A DNA stretch of 64,000 bases from Triticum aestivum (Eukaryota > Streptophyta > Magnoliopsida > Poales > Poaceae), in the NCBI RefSeq assembly GCF_018294505.1, contig NC_057804.1:256041251-256105250 (forward strand), given 5' to 3'. Below are positions 1-8,084 of the stretch, piece by piece; within the stretch, counting starts at the first letter, position 1; every line of letters begins with the position of its first letter. A program made the position numbers and the translations under genes. The notes under the pieces are model-generated. The model made no database searches, was not told where the DNA came from, and worked only from the letters and a program-made list of their open reading frames with translations.

Positions 1-245
1 TGAACCATGTCCTAGATTCATGCTATACAACTTTCCCCACTACTTTCCCCCATTCCTTTCCTCTTTGAACCACGCCTTAGATTCATGCTATACAACATTA
101 CCCACTACTTTCCACCCTTCCTTTCCTTTTTGAACCACGTCCTAGATTCATGCTATACAACTTTCCCCACTACTTTCCCCCATTCCTTTCCTCTTTGAAC
201 CACGTCCTAGATTCATGCTATACAACTTTCCCCACTACTTTCATG
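1..245. repeat. 65-bp tandem repeat, about 3.8 copies
   Basis: Units begin with TGAACCA at 1, 66, 131 and 196, giving an exact 65-bp period. Each unit carries the phrase CTAGATTCATGCTATACAAC followed by a C/T-rich run. Copies differ at only a few positions. The last copy stops near 245, and a decayed half-unit (TTTGATCCAACACCTAGATTC) follows. The array runs off the left edge, so its total length is unknown. Confidence 0.9.
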
Positions 246-332
246 TTTGATCCAACACCTAGATTCGAGTGCAGAAGCGGAAAAAGCCCACATGCAGCTA
301 GAGCAATGCATGTGGAATAAGTAAATTGTACC

Positions 333-660
333 TTAAGGTTCTTGGGGTGTGGTTTGGTGGGCGACCGAAGACCGTTCGGCCCACACTATGTACGGCGGTG
401 AAGAAGAAGGGGCGGAGGACCTCCCGCGCCACCGCTGGGTGAAAGAGAATAGCTGCGCCGGTAGTGGATTCCTTCCCTCGCCGATGGCGACAGTGTTAAG
501 CCTCCTTCCCTTCCCGACGGACGGATCCTGCCGGCTCTTGGACCAGCTGTGAGGGGAGAGAGAGAGGCCAACAAAGTCTTGTTTAGATCTGGAGAGGGTG
601 AGAGAGTGTGAAGAGAGCAACTACAAGCACTGAGGCTCCAGCATGTATATATATACTGGA
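333..660 (-). other. Promoter/first-exon-like block, copy A
   Basis: The minus strand has TATATATA (plus 647-654), then a pyrimidine-rich leader containing CTCTTCACACTCTCTC, then a GC-rich stretch open for about 95 codons (620 down to 333). The block resembles 3830-4280 (copy B), which has the same leader phrase and a related GC-rich segment (CCGGCAG...TCCG...GGGAAGG). I do not recognise a protein. The two copies may be diverged duplicates of a gene promoter and first exon, or non-coding pieces of one transposon family. The reading frame is not conserved well enough between copies to claim a protein. Confidence 0.3.
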
Positions 661-892
661 GAGAGAGTGTGAAGAGTGCAAACCCTAGAAAACAAGCGCC
701 GAGGCTGCAACGCATATGTGATGAGGTGATTATACAGTCACTACGAGATCGTATAGCTCCGTATCCATCTATTTTGACCAGTCAATGAATCCTCCTGGCA
801 CCGCCCCAGATCACTTCCTCTCTCTGTCATGCGGGGCCTACCTGTCATTGGGTGGAAAAAAGAAGTCAAACAAAAAAAATATGCTTAAGTAT
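661..892. other. Spacer without recognisable feature
   Basis: It contains a second weaker copy of the GAGAGAGTGTGAAGAG leader phrase at 660-676. It ends in TGTCATTGGGTGGAAA, a grass promoter/UTR-like phrase that recurs loosely near 1447-1470. No coding or repeat structure was found. Confidence 0.4.
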
Positions 893-952
893 AGTTATCG
901 AACCCGAGACCTCAAGTTTGATGAGCGAACAGGCTAACCAGCTAAACCACCC
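893..952 (-). ncRNA. tRNA-like Pol III promoter head (SINE relic)
   Basis: On the minus strand GGTTTAGCTGGTTAGC fits an A box and, about 35 bases later, GGTCTCGGGTTCGATAAC fits a B box (consensus GGTTCGANNCC). Between them CTCATCA sits where an anticodon loop would be, with CAT as the putative anticodon. The would-be acceptor arm does not pair (GGGAGGG against ATAC), so this is not a functional tRNA gene. A run of eight T's follows 3' (plus 873-880), as expected of a Pol III stop. Best read as a SINE head or tRNA pseudogene. Confidence 0.45.
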
Positions 953-1084
953 TCCCGTTATGTTCAACAATAGGAAAATAACCTTTTATAAATTCCTGCA
1001 TTCGTGTGACAAGCATGTCGTGTTTATTTTTGTGTGGGAGTCATTGGGATTTAAACCATAATGTTGGCATGTGGCTTTTGTGGT

Positions 1085-1362
1085 AAGACTATCCATAGTG
1101 GGAGTAACATAGGTGGTAACATCACACATCTTTAGGAAAAATAGATGATGTGGCGAGTAATTAATGAGGAAAGAGAGGCATGTGGTAACATATCTAGTTA
1201 CTGTAACATCATACATACCAAGACAAAATGAGTCTATAGTCTAATAAATGAAGTGTTGCATGATACCACACAATGTTACTCCCCACTATAGAGGTAGTAA
1301 CATAGACTAGTAACATATGCATGTTAGTAGTATAAGTTACTATCCATTGTGACTAGTCTAAG
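1085..1362. mobile_element. MITE with long imperfect terminal inverted repeats
   Basis: The left end (AAGACTATCCATAGTGGGAG) and the reverse complement of the right end (TTAGACTAGTCACAATGG) match over roughly 25 bases. Repeated GTAACAT motifs occur through the ~278-bp body. It has no coding capacity. The element type resembles a common small Triticeae DNA transposon. A fragment with the same terminal phrase (TTAGGCTGGTCATAGTGG) recurs at about 1953-1997. The target duplication is not clear. Confidence 0.7.
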
Positions 1363-1646
1363 GTCTTTTGGGATTTAAAGCAGTGTTGGTAGTACAGAAA
1401 TAATGCAGCCTTAGTCACCTTACCTCTCTCCATGTAGTACGTTGGGTCCCACCAGTCAGAGGGTGAAACAAACAAGTTAATAAGAAAAATTAAAAGCGCC
1501 AGCGGTGTATCTTACCTCACACATCTCGCTACTGCTCGTGAAGCTCATTCGCTCACGTACTATTTTAAGTGAATCCTTATTATAACATGCACACAATTTT
1601 GGGCACTTGTATTCGACCTAAGTCAGTGTGCCACCATATCTCATAC
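1363..1646. other. Spacer, no feature assigned
   Basis: AT-moderate spacer containing GGGTCCCACCAGTCAG, a phrase frequent in grass promoters. No ORF with family resemblance and no repeat unit seen. Confidence 0.4.
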
Positions 1647-1998
1647 TACTCCCTTCGTCTAGGTGTAATAAGTCACGTTAGAAGGTGCAGCAGGACCAAG
1701 GTGCAAGAGATGGGAGGAGAAGGAGAAACTTGACTGGTCCTTCCTCCAATCAAAGCCCTGATTTCTGTCTCTAAACGCAACAATTAATCCCAACAAATAA
1801 GAGATGCCATTTTAGCTACCATGCAGGGCCATGTATTAACTCGCATGCAAGCCGACTTTGATTTCTTGACTGATCAACGCATAGTTGCGCTCCATGCATT
1901 GGGTTTCCGGGGGAGATAAATAGGCAGAGTAAGGAGCGTTTGGTTACATTGCTTAGGCTGGTCATAGTGGTGAGTAACTTGGACTAGTAACATGCATA

Positions 1999-2188
1999 AT
2001 TTTGACCAAAGATGTAACTAACAAAATGTTAATGCATGTCAACAAAAATTATATCGTTGGATTCGTATTTGAACATAGTTTATAGGCCCCCTTTGTAGTT
2101 TGTGCCAAATTTTGACCAAAGATTTAACTAACAAAATGTTAATGCAAGTCAGCAAAAATTATGTTGTTGGATTCGTATTTGAACATAG
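1999..2188. repeat. Direct duplication of an ~80-bp segment, 110 bp apart
   Basis: Positions 1999-2078 and 2109-2188 share TTTGACCAAAGAT, AACTAACAAAATGTTAATGC and GGATTCGTATTTGAACATAG with only a few substitutions. The repeated segment is part of the Stowaway-like relic that ends at 2300. Confidence 0.8.
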
Positions 2189-2300
2189 GTTTCAATGATA
2201 TAATTTTTTGTGACATGCATGAAAACTTTGTTAGTTCAATCTATGGTGAAAATTTGACACGAAATACAATGGGGACCAATAAACCAGGACGAAGGTAGTA
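2079..2300. mobile_element. Stowaway-like palindromic MITE relic
   Basis: The right end reads AATAAACCAGGACGAAGGTA (reverse complement TACCTTCGTCCTGG), a Stowaway-like terminus at a TA. The two halves are roughly inverted copies: GTGCCAAATTTTGACCAAAG on the left answers TGAAAATTTGACACG on the right. The left end merges into the duplicated segment, so the exact left border is unclear. Confidence 0.55.
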
Positions 2301-2708
2301 CGCGAAGTTTGCCGTCGGAAGCGAGCCGATCTGGCTAGCAAGGTTTTTCTAGCCCACCCAAGGTAGCTAGCCCACAAAAGCTAACATATTTTAACAGTTC
2401 CAAATGCCTAAACTTGCCAGGCTAGGGTATAAGTTGTTCTTGCTAAGGATCCAAACGCTCCCTAAGTAACAATGCTCGCTAGCAACGAGGCCAAGTGGGG
2501 ATTGTGATGCAAAGTTAATGGAAAACGCCTAAACATTTTGGGAATATCTGATTCTTGTAAGACGACTTAACACCTAGACGGGGAGAGTACTACTCTTCAG
2601 TCCAGGTTTGATGGAATATTCATCACCTCTTTTCTTCTTGTATGTACTCCATTTGTGTCTCACTTCCTGTGGCTTCACACTCGCATGATATTCCTATTCT
2701 ATGAGCCT

Positions 2709-2744
2709 GTGTGTGCGTGTGCACGCGCGCGTGTGTGTGTGTGT
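2709..2744. repeat. (GT/GC)n microsatellite
   Basis: Alternating GTGTGCGTGTGCACGCGCGC followed by (GT)n. No other role apparent. Confidence 0.9.
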
Positions 2745-3497
2745 TTAACAACATGTTTGTGTTAGAGAGAGCGACACATCGACCTACTCCCAGAGAGAGA
2801 AGGTGTGTAGTGTACGATTTAGCTGCGAGAGTTAGTGCATCCTCTTGTTTCTGGGCGTCCGGTCGGGATAGGCGGACAGCTGCCACGCTTGCTCCTGACC
2901 ATCCTGGCCCACCCAAAGCCCCTCCATCGCCCCGACACGCTTCCCGCCCGAAATGGTCAGCGCCGCTCCAAAGAATCGATGCCGCATTCTTGCCTGGGCA
3001 GAGCGGACTCGACCTCTCACTGGCACCTGCGTTGAAGGGAGAAGTGGATTCAAGAGTGATGGTTGCTTCGTCCGTCCAACTTACTGCTGGGTCTATGTGA
3101 TTTGACGGCTCATTAGTCATTATTACTGAGGTGGTAGGACTGCTGGATGTCCCATGCTTTCCGCGGAAGGAGGTACTACTAGATTAGAATTTTCTCCATT
3201 CTTACAGCCGAGGAGTGTGATTGCAGTGAAAACACTCAGGCTCAGTGATTACATGGCCCAGCTCACACTATCACCATATTTTCTGGACACCGTGCGACAC
3301 CTAACTCTTTACATAGTACTAGTATAGTACTACTGTAATTTACCAGCAAGATAAATTTGTACAATGCTATGAAGCTTCCAGCTTCTGTTTCATGTATCTT
3401 GCGTCCAAGGTTGCCCATTGCAACATTTCATCAAATACAAAGGAGACTAACATGCATGCTATTGCATCTCAATGATTGACAGATCTTAGCCAATATG
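2745..3497. other. Low-copy spacer with a GC-rich island
   Basis: Around 2830-3080 the sequence is GC-rich and open in several frames on both strands: 129 codons on plus at 2711-3100, 165 codons on minus at 3120-2623. Overlapping openness on both strands is what base composition alone gives. I recognise no domain, and nothing supports one frame over another. The remainder is plain spacer. Confidence 0.35.
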
Positions 3498-3599
3498 TAC
3501 TCCCTCCATTCCAAAATAAGTGTCTCAACTTTATGCAAACGTCAGTACAAAGTTGTAGTACTACTAAAGTTGACACTTATTCTAGAACAGAGATAGCTA
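3498..3599. mobile_element. Stowaway MITE (short, common Triticeae type)
   Basis: It begins TA + CTCCCTCCATTCCAAAATAA and continues with GTGTCTCAACTTT. The right half mirrors this as AAAGTTGACACTTATTCTAG, with a decayed right end (AGAACAGAGATAG). It is about 100 bp with a central non-palindromic loop. Confidence 0.85.
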
Positions 3600-3758
3600 A
3601 AGAAAAAAAAGATCCATGCAATCCCTAGCCATTGAACCGTAAACCCTAACCAGGCTTTAATTTGCTGGCAATGTTGGAGCTTCCGAAGAAATGAAGTTTG
3701 CAACCCTTTGACCATCAGATCATTTTGTGCAGTTTCACCAAAATCAAGATGAGCATCC
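3577..3758 (-). other. Possible terminal-exon fragment ending in a MITE
   Basis: On the minus strand TTTCTTTGCCACAG resembles a 3' splice acceptor and is followed by 60 open codons, starting DAHLDFGETAQNDLM and running to a TAA at 3577-3579. The last dozen or so codons and the stop lie in the Stowaway MITE, so any real gene end was replaced by the insertion. I do not recognise the protein. It could be chance openness, and no upstream exon was identified. Confidence 0.2.
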
Positions 3759-3829
3759 CTGTGGCAAAGAAATTGAAGAAGCGTGATTAGAATAAGATCA
3801 CTGGGACTAGTTGATGAGACATAAAATCA
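3600..3829. other. Spacer between the MITE and block B
   Basis: Apart from the acceptor-preceded open frame on the minus strand noted at 3577-3758, nothing recognisable. Confidence 0.35.
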
Positions 3830-4303
3830 TCAAAAATACAGTACGTAGAAGCCAGTAGAGGTATGTGCGGGGCAAAGAAGTAGAGAAATATCCACATGGA
3901 GTGATGTGGGCGGCTGGAGCAGTGGTGCAAGCCGGCTGTAAAGGGAGTTGTACCCAAGGGATGTCGGGACGTAGCTCAACCTACAGGAGGGCGGCAGGAG
4001 GCGGCAACTGCCCACGTCACGGCAGTGAGTAAGGGATGAAGGCAACCTCCCCGGCTTTGTGAGAGAGAATGATGGGCACCCCTGATCGGGACGTGCCGAC
4101 CGTGGGTTTTCGCCGTCGGCGACGGCGACCGCATGTACACCAAGAATCAACCCCTTCCCCCGGCGGACGTGATCTGCCGGGATGTTAGAGATGTGGCCAT
4201 AGTCATTTTGTGTGAGAGAGTGTGAAGAGAGCAACCCCAGCAAGCAACCGTGTAGGCTCGTCCTGCCTATGTATATAGTGGAGCGGTTTCCTTTTCTCTT
4301 CAT
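3830..4303 (-). other. Promoter/first-exon-like block, copy B
   Basis: The minus strand carries ACTATATACATAGG (TATA-like, plus 4265-4280), then the leader TTGCTCTCTTCACACTCTC, then a GC-rich region open for 157 codons. Leader and GC-rich part resemble copy A at 333-660. The product is unknown. The open frame contains HISNIPADHVRR and ends shortly before a plain spacer. It may be a diverged duplicate of a host promoter plus exon. No intron or domain can be named. Confidence 0.3.
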
Positions 4304-4560
4304 ATGAACCTATTTACATTGCGTACGTGCCACTGAAGAAAAAAAACTTTATTTATAAATGATGCGGCACCTACTACTCGTTCTCCTATAATCCTTGCGC
4401 TTGGTATCTCAAAAATATTAACCTTGCGATTGGCTCTTCGCCTCTTCGGGAAGTCGAGCAATAATGGTACTGCAGTATGTATTGTTCTGGCTATATGAGA
4501 CCGAATGAATTGCTGCACATCCACCACGTGGGCGAGAGTCGAGGGATGAGGGAGAGTGCG
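4304..4560. other. Spacer, no feature assigned
   Basis: No repeat, domain or promoter-like structure seen beyond short chance ORFs. Confidence 0.4.
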
Positions 4561-4755
4561 TACTATAATGTCTGTTTCAAGATGGACTACATACGGAGCA
4601 AATGAGTGAATCTACACTCTAAAATATGTTTATATACATCAGTGATTGGACTATGTACTAGTAGTTCATATTGAAATCTAGTAAAGCACATATATTCCAA
4701 ACAATATGATAATCTCTCTAACCAAGGTAGGGACGATGAGTAAACGGAGGGAGTA
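4561..4755. mobile_element. Stowaway MITE, partly decayed
   Basis: It contains the Triticeae phrase GACTACATACGGAGCAAATG with AATCTACACTCTAAAATATG in the centre. It ends AAACGGAGGGAGTA, a canonical Stowaway right end with TA. The left terminus is decayed, so its start is approximate. Confidence 0.65.
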
Positions 4756-4764
4756 GTGAAATTT

Positions 4765-4900
4765 TCTCCTCGTCCTGTGAGCCACTGAGCGCGTGGGCGG
4801 GGGAGCGGGTGTAAGGAATACTAGTAAGCAAGCTTCACCTCATCCTATGAGCCACCGCGCCCGTGGGCGGGGGAGATGGCATACTAAGCAAACTTCTTGT
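4765..4900. repeat. 70-bp tandem duplication
   Basis: Both copies contain CTCxTCCTxTGAGCCACxG and GTGGGCGGGGGAG. They are 70 bp apart (CGTCCTGTGA at 4771, CATCCTATGA at 4841) and each is followed by ACTAxTAAGCAA or ACTAAGCAAAC. It is GC-rich and lies directly beside the Stowaway MITE. Confidence 0.75.
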
Positions 4901-6033
4901 TCTACGAGTTAACGGGACACATCAATAGTACTTAAGTGTATAGAGCCTTGCCTCTAAGGTAGGCCCCACATGGTTTGCCTCTTTTTTAACATAACACGTC
5001 AAGTCGCAATTTGTTTGTTCACCCGTGGTAGATGATCCTCCATCAAGTGGACAACCAGCACGTGTGTCAAATTACCATGTGGCCTGCCTTTTCGTATAGA
5101 AATGAGCTCCACCGTGTACTCGCGCTGGTGTGGTTGGGAAAGAGACGAGAGTACGTGCACCGTGCATGCATCCCTTCTCTTCGTGCACGTCCCCCACCTA
5201 CGTGGGTGTCTAAGAGAGGGATACAAACCTAGACATATGGCGTGTGCGTTCGTGAGTATTTTTTGTTTGGGGGGGGGTGTGATTTCGTGAATGTATTTGT
5301 GGGAATATGTGTTGATGACATCTCAAACAAAATTTTGCATGCAATGTGTGTGAAATAGAGGCCTATCCATATCATATATAGAGTGAGGGGGTGATCCAGG
5401 AGAAGAGAGGGAGGGGTCATAGATATCGATATAGTCGAAGAGAGGATCAAGTGGGTGGGTGCGAGATCGATGAAGAGATCCATCGAAATTGTGTGTGTGC
5501 AAGTAAAAGATATAGGGCGACTGACCTACCAGAACATCAGAGGGCACAGGGCAAGTTTGTGTGTGGCAGGGAGACATGACTAGAGCGCTCGATGTATCGG
5601 TGTGTGTTTGTGGGGGGGGGGGAGGGGGAGGCAGAGGCCTAACTAGAGAGGTAGAATGACTCATATATGTGTTTAGAAGGAGAGACCCATCTATGTCTTG
5701 AGGGAGATCGGTCGACATCCATACATAACTGAAGGACGGGAAACAGGATGGCACATAGAGAGAGAAAGAGAGAGCGAGAGAGAGGAGAGGAGAGGAGAGA
5801 GAGAGAGAGAGAGGGAGGGAGAAGGGTAGAGTGCTGGATGGGTAATGGAGTTGCTTCTCGAAGATGGTGGGAGAGGCCTACTAGATAAACTAAGGGTAGA
5901 ACTGCAATATTATCAATAAGAGTGGGGATGTGTTTTTGTGTGTGCCTGTGCGTGATAGATCTATCAGGACACATGCGTGGATGATGAAGGGGAACCATGT
6001 ATTTGGTAAGCAAACCTAACTAGATCGGTAGAT
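4901..6033. other. Purine-rich low-complexity spacer
   Basis: Long G/A-biased sequence with homopolymer G runs (5267-5277, 5610-5622). The minus strand is open in several frames only because it is pyrimidine-rich. The same style of sequence, including GAGATCGGTCG, resumes at 14800, so the Angela element inserted into one continuous block. Confidence 0.6.
5756..5826. repeat. (GA)n microsatellite
   Basis: GAGAGAGAAAGAGAGAGCGA continuing through GAGGAGAGGA steps into (GA)n. The minus-strand poly-Leu/Ser frame here is an artefact of the repeat. Confidence 0.9.
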
Positions 6034-6038
6034 CAATT

Positions 6039-7755
6039 TGTTGGGGAACGTTGCAGAAAATAAAATTTTTCCTACGGTTTCACCAAGATCCATCTATGAG
6101 TTCATCTAAGCAACGAGTGAAAGGGGAGATGCATCTACATACCACTTTGTAGATCGCGAGTGAAAGCGTTCAAAAGAACAGGGTTCAAGTAGTCGTTCTC
6201 GTCGTGATCCTATCACCGAAGATCCTAGCGCCGAACGGACGGCACCTCCGCGTTCAACACACGTATGGTCAGCGTGACGTCTCCTCCGTCTTGATCCAGC
6301 AAGGGGGAAGGAGAGGTTGATGATGATCCAGTAGCACGACGGCGTGGTGGTGGATGCAGCAGAACTCCGGCAGGGCTTCGCCAAGCTGCTGCGGGAGGAG
6401 GACGAGGTGTAGCAGGGGGAGGGAGGCGCCAAGACTTGGGTGTGGCTTCCCTCCCCCTGCCCTCCTTTATATAGGCCCCCAGGGGGGGCGCCGGCCCTGG
6501 GAGATTCAATCTCCAAAGGGGGCGGCGGCCAGGGGGGTGGAGTGCCCCCCAAGGCAAGTGGTGCGCCCCCCGCACCTAGGGTTTCCAACCCTAGGCGCAG
6601 GGGGGGGGCAAGGGGGGCGCACCAGCCCACTAGGGGCTGGTTCCCCTCCCACTTCAGCCCACGGGGCCCTCCGGGATAGGTGGCCCCACCCGGTGGACCC
6701 CCGGGACCCTTCCGATGGTCCCGGTACAATACCGGGTGACCCCGAAACTTTCCCGATGGCCGAAACAGCACTTCCTATATAGTTTTCTTTACCTCCGGAC
6801 CATTCCGGAACTCCTCGTGACGTCCGGGATCTCATCCGGGACTCCGAACAACATTCGGCTTGCTGCATACTCATATTCATACAACCCTAGCGTCACCGAA
6901 CCTTAAGTGTGTAGACCCTACGGGTTTGGGAAACATGCAGACATGACCGAGACGGCTCTCCGATCAATAACCAACAGAGGAATCTGGATACCCATGTTGG
7001 CTCCCACATACTCCTCGATGATCTCATCGGATGAACCATGATGTCGAGGGTTCAAGCAACCCCGTATACTATTCCCTTTGTCAGACGGTATGTTACTTGA
7101 CCGAGACTCGATCGTCGGCATCCCAATACCTCGTTCAGTCTCGTTACCGGCAAGTCACTTTACTCGTACCGTAATGCATGATCCCGTGACCCGACACTTG
7201 GTCACTTTGAGCTCATTATGATGATGCACTACCGAGTGGGCCTAGTGATACCTCTCCGTAATACGGAGTGACAAATCCCAGTCTCGATCCGTGTCAACCC
7301 AACAGACACTTTCGGAGATACCTGTAATGCACCTTTATAGTCACCCAGTTACGTTGTGGCAGTTGGTACACCCAAAGCACTCCTACGGTGTCCGGGAGTT
7401 ACACGATCTCATGGTCTAAGGAAGAGATACTTGACATTGGAAAAGCTCCAGCAAAACGAACTACACGATCTTGTGCTATGCTTAGGATTGGGTCTTGTCC
7501 ATCACATCATTCTCCTAATGATGTGATCCCATTGTCAACGACATCTAATGTCCATAGTCAGGAAACCATGACTATCTGTTGACCAACGAGCTAGTCACCT
7601 AGAGGCTTACTAGGGACGTATTGTGGTCTATGTATTCACACGTGTATTACGATTTCCGGATAATACAATTATAGCATGAATAAAAGACAATTATCATGAA
7701 CAAGTGAATATAATAATAATCCTTTTATTATTGCCTCTAGGGCATATTTCCAACA
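6039..7755 (-). repeat. Angela-type 3' LTR
   Basis: 1,717 bp. Read on the minus strand it starts TGTTGGAAATATGCCC (plus end 7755) and ends GTTCCCCAACA (plus 6039). A TATA box (TATATAAA) lies at plus 6467-6474. ORFs of 60-220 codons on both strands around 6106-6880 reflect the GC-rich part of the LTR, not genes. Confidence 0.95.
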
Positions 7756-7766
7756 GTCTCCCACTT
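7756..7766 (-). other. Polypurine tract of the Angela-type element
   Basis: Minus strand AGTGGGAGAC lies immediately upstream of the 3' LTR start, the usual plus-strand priming site for copia elements. Confidence 0.8.
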
Positions 7767-7787
7767 GCACTAGAGTCAATAATCTAG

Positions 7788-8084
7788 TTACACTCTGATG
7801 AATCGAACACCCATAGAGTTCTGGTGTTGATTATGTTTTGCTCGCGAGAGAGGTTTAGTCAACGGATCTGCGACATTCAGATCCGTATGTACTTTGCAAA
7901 TATCTATGTCTCCATCTTGAACATTTTCACGGATGGAGTTGAAGCGACGCTTGATGTGCCTGGTCTTCTTGTGAAACCTGGGCTCCTTGGCAAGGGAAAT
8001 AGCTCCAGTGTTGTCACAGAAGAGTTTGATCGGCCCCGACGCCTTGGGTATGACTCCTAGGTCGGTGATGAACTCCTTCACCAA
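7788..8084 (-). pseudogene. Copia RNase H C-terminal part, frameshifted from pol
   Basis: The frame encodes VKEFITDLGVIPK, CDNTGAISLAKEP, HIKRRFNSIRE and DPLTKPLS, the standard end of a copia RNase H including the conserved DNTGAI and the HIxxRxxxIRE block. It continues the frame that stops at 8078-8080. The break is a missing G in a short G run near 8083-8085 (TTTGGTGAAG where TTTGGGTGAAG would keep the frame). The terminal residues before the stop are normal for the family. Confidence 0.9.

Larger units (their letters stand above)
1933..2462. mobile_element. Tourist-type (PIF/Harbinger) MITE nested in the Stowaway element
   Basis: It starts GGAGCGTTTGG and ends CCAAACGCTCC, an 11-bp inverted match, and is flanked by TAA on both sides (1930-1932 and 2463-2465). 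TAA/TTA is the usual PIF/Harbinger target duplication. The ~530-bp interior contains pieces of two further MITE families: the 1085-type end at 1953-1997 and a palindromic Stowaway-like relic at 2079-2300. Confidence 0.7.
1647..2589. mobile_element. Stowaway/mariner-type element carrying nested insertions
   Basis: The left terminus TACTCCCTTCGTCTAGGTGT pairs with the right terminus, whose reverse complement reads TACTCTCCCCGTCTAGGTGT. The match continues into TAAGTC on both sides, and both ends carry the TA dinucleotide expected of Stowaway targets. The ~943-bp length is far above a normal MITE because a Tourist-type element (1933-2462) lies inside. The remaining interior is non-coding. Confidence 0.75.

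Noticed and set aside
893..952. Functional tRNA gene
   Set aside because: A and B boxes fit but the acceptor arm cannot pair and the 3' part is missing.
2623..3120. 165-aa minus and 129-aa plus ORFs
   Set aside because: They overlap each other on opposite strands in a GC-rich island and include a (GT)n repeat; neither frame is favoured.
5323..6013. Pyrimidine-strand ORFs of 124-143 aa
   Set aside because: Low-complexity sequence with (GA)n and G runs; no conserved motif.
6106..6906. ORFs of 60-221 codons on both strands in the Angela LTRs (also 13272-13945)
   Set aside because: GC-rich LTR composition; frames overlap on both strands and contain indels between the two LTRs.
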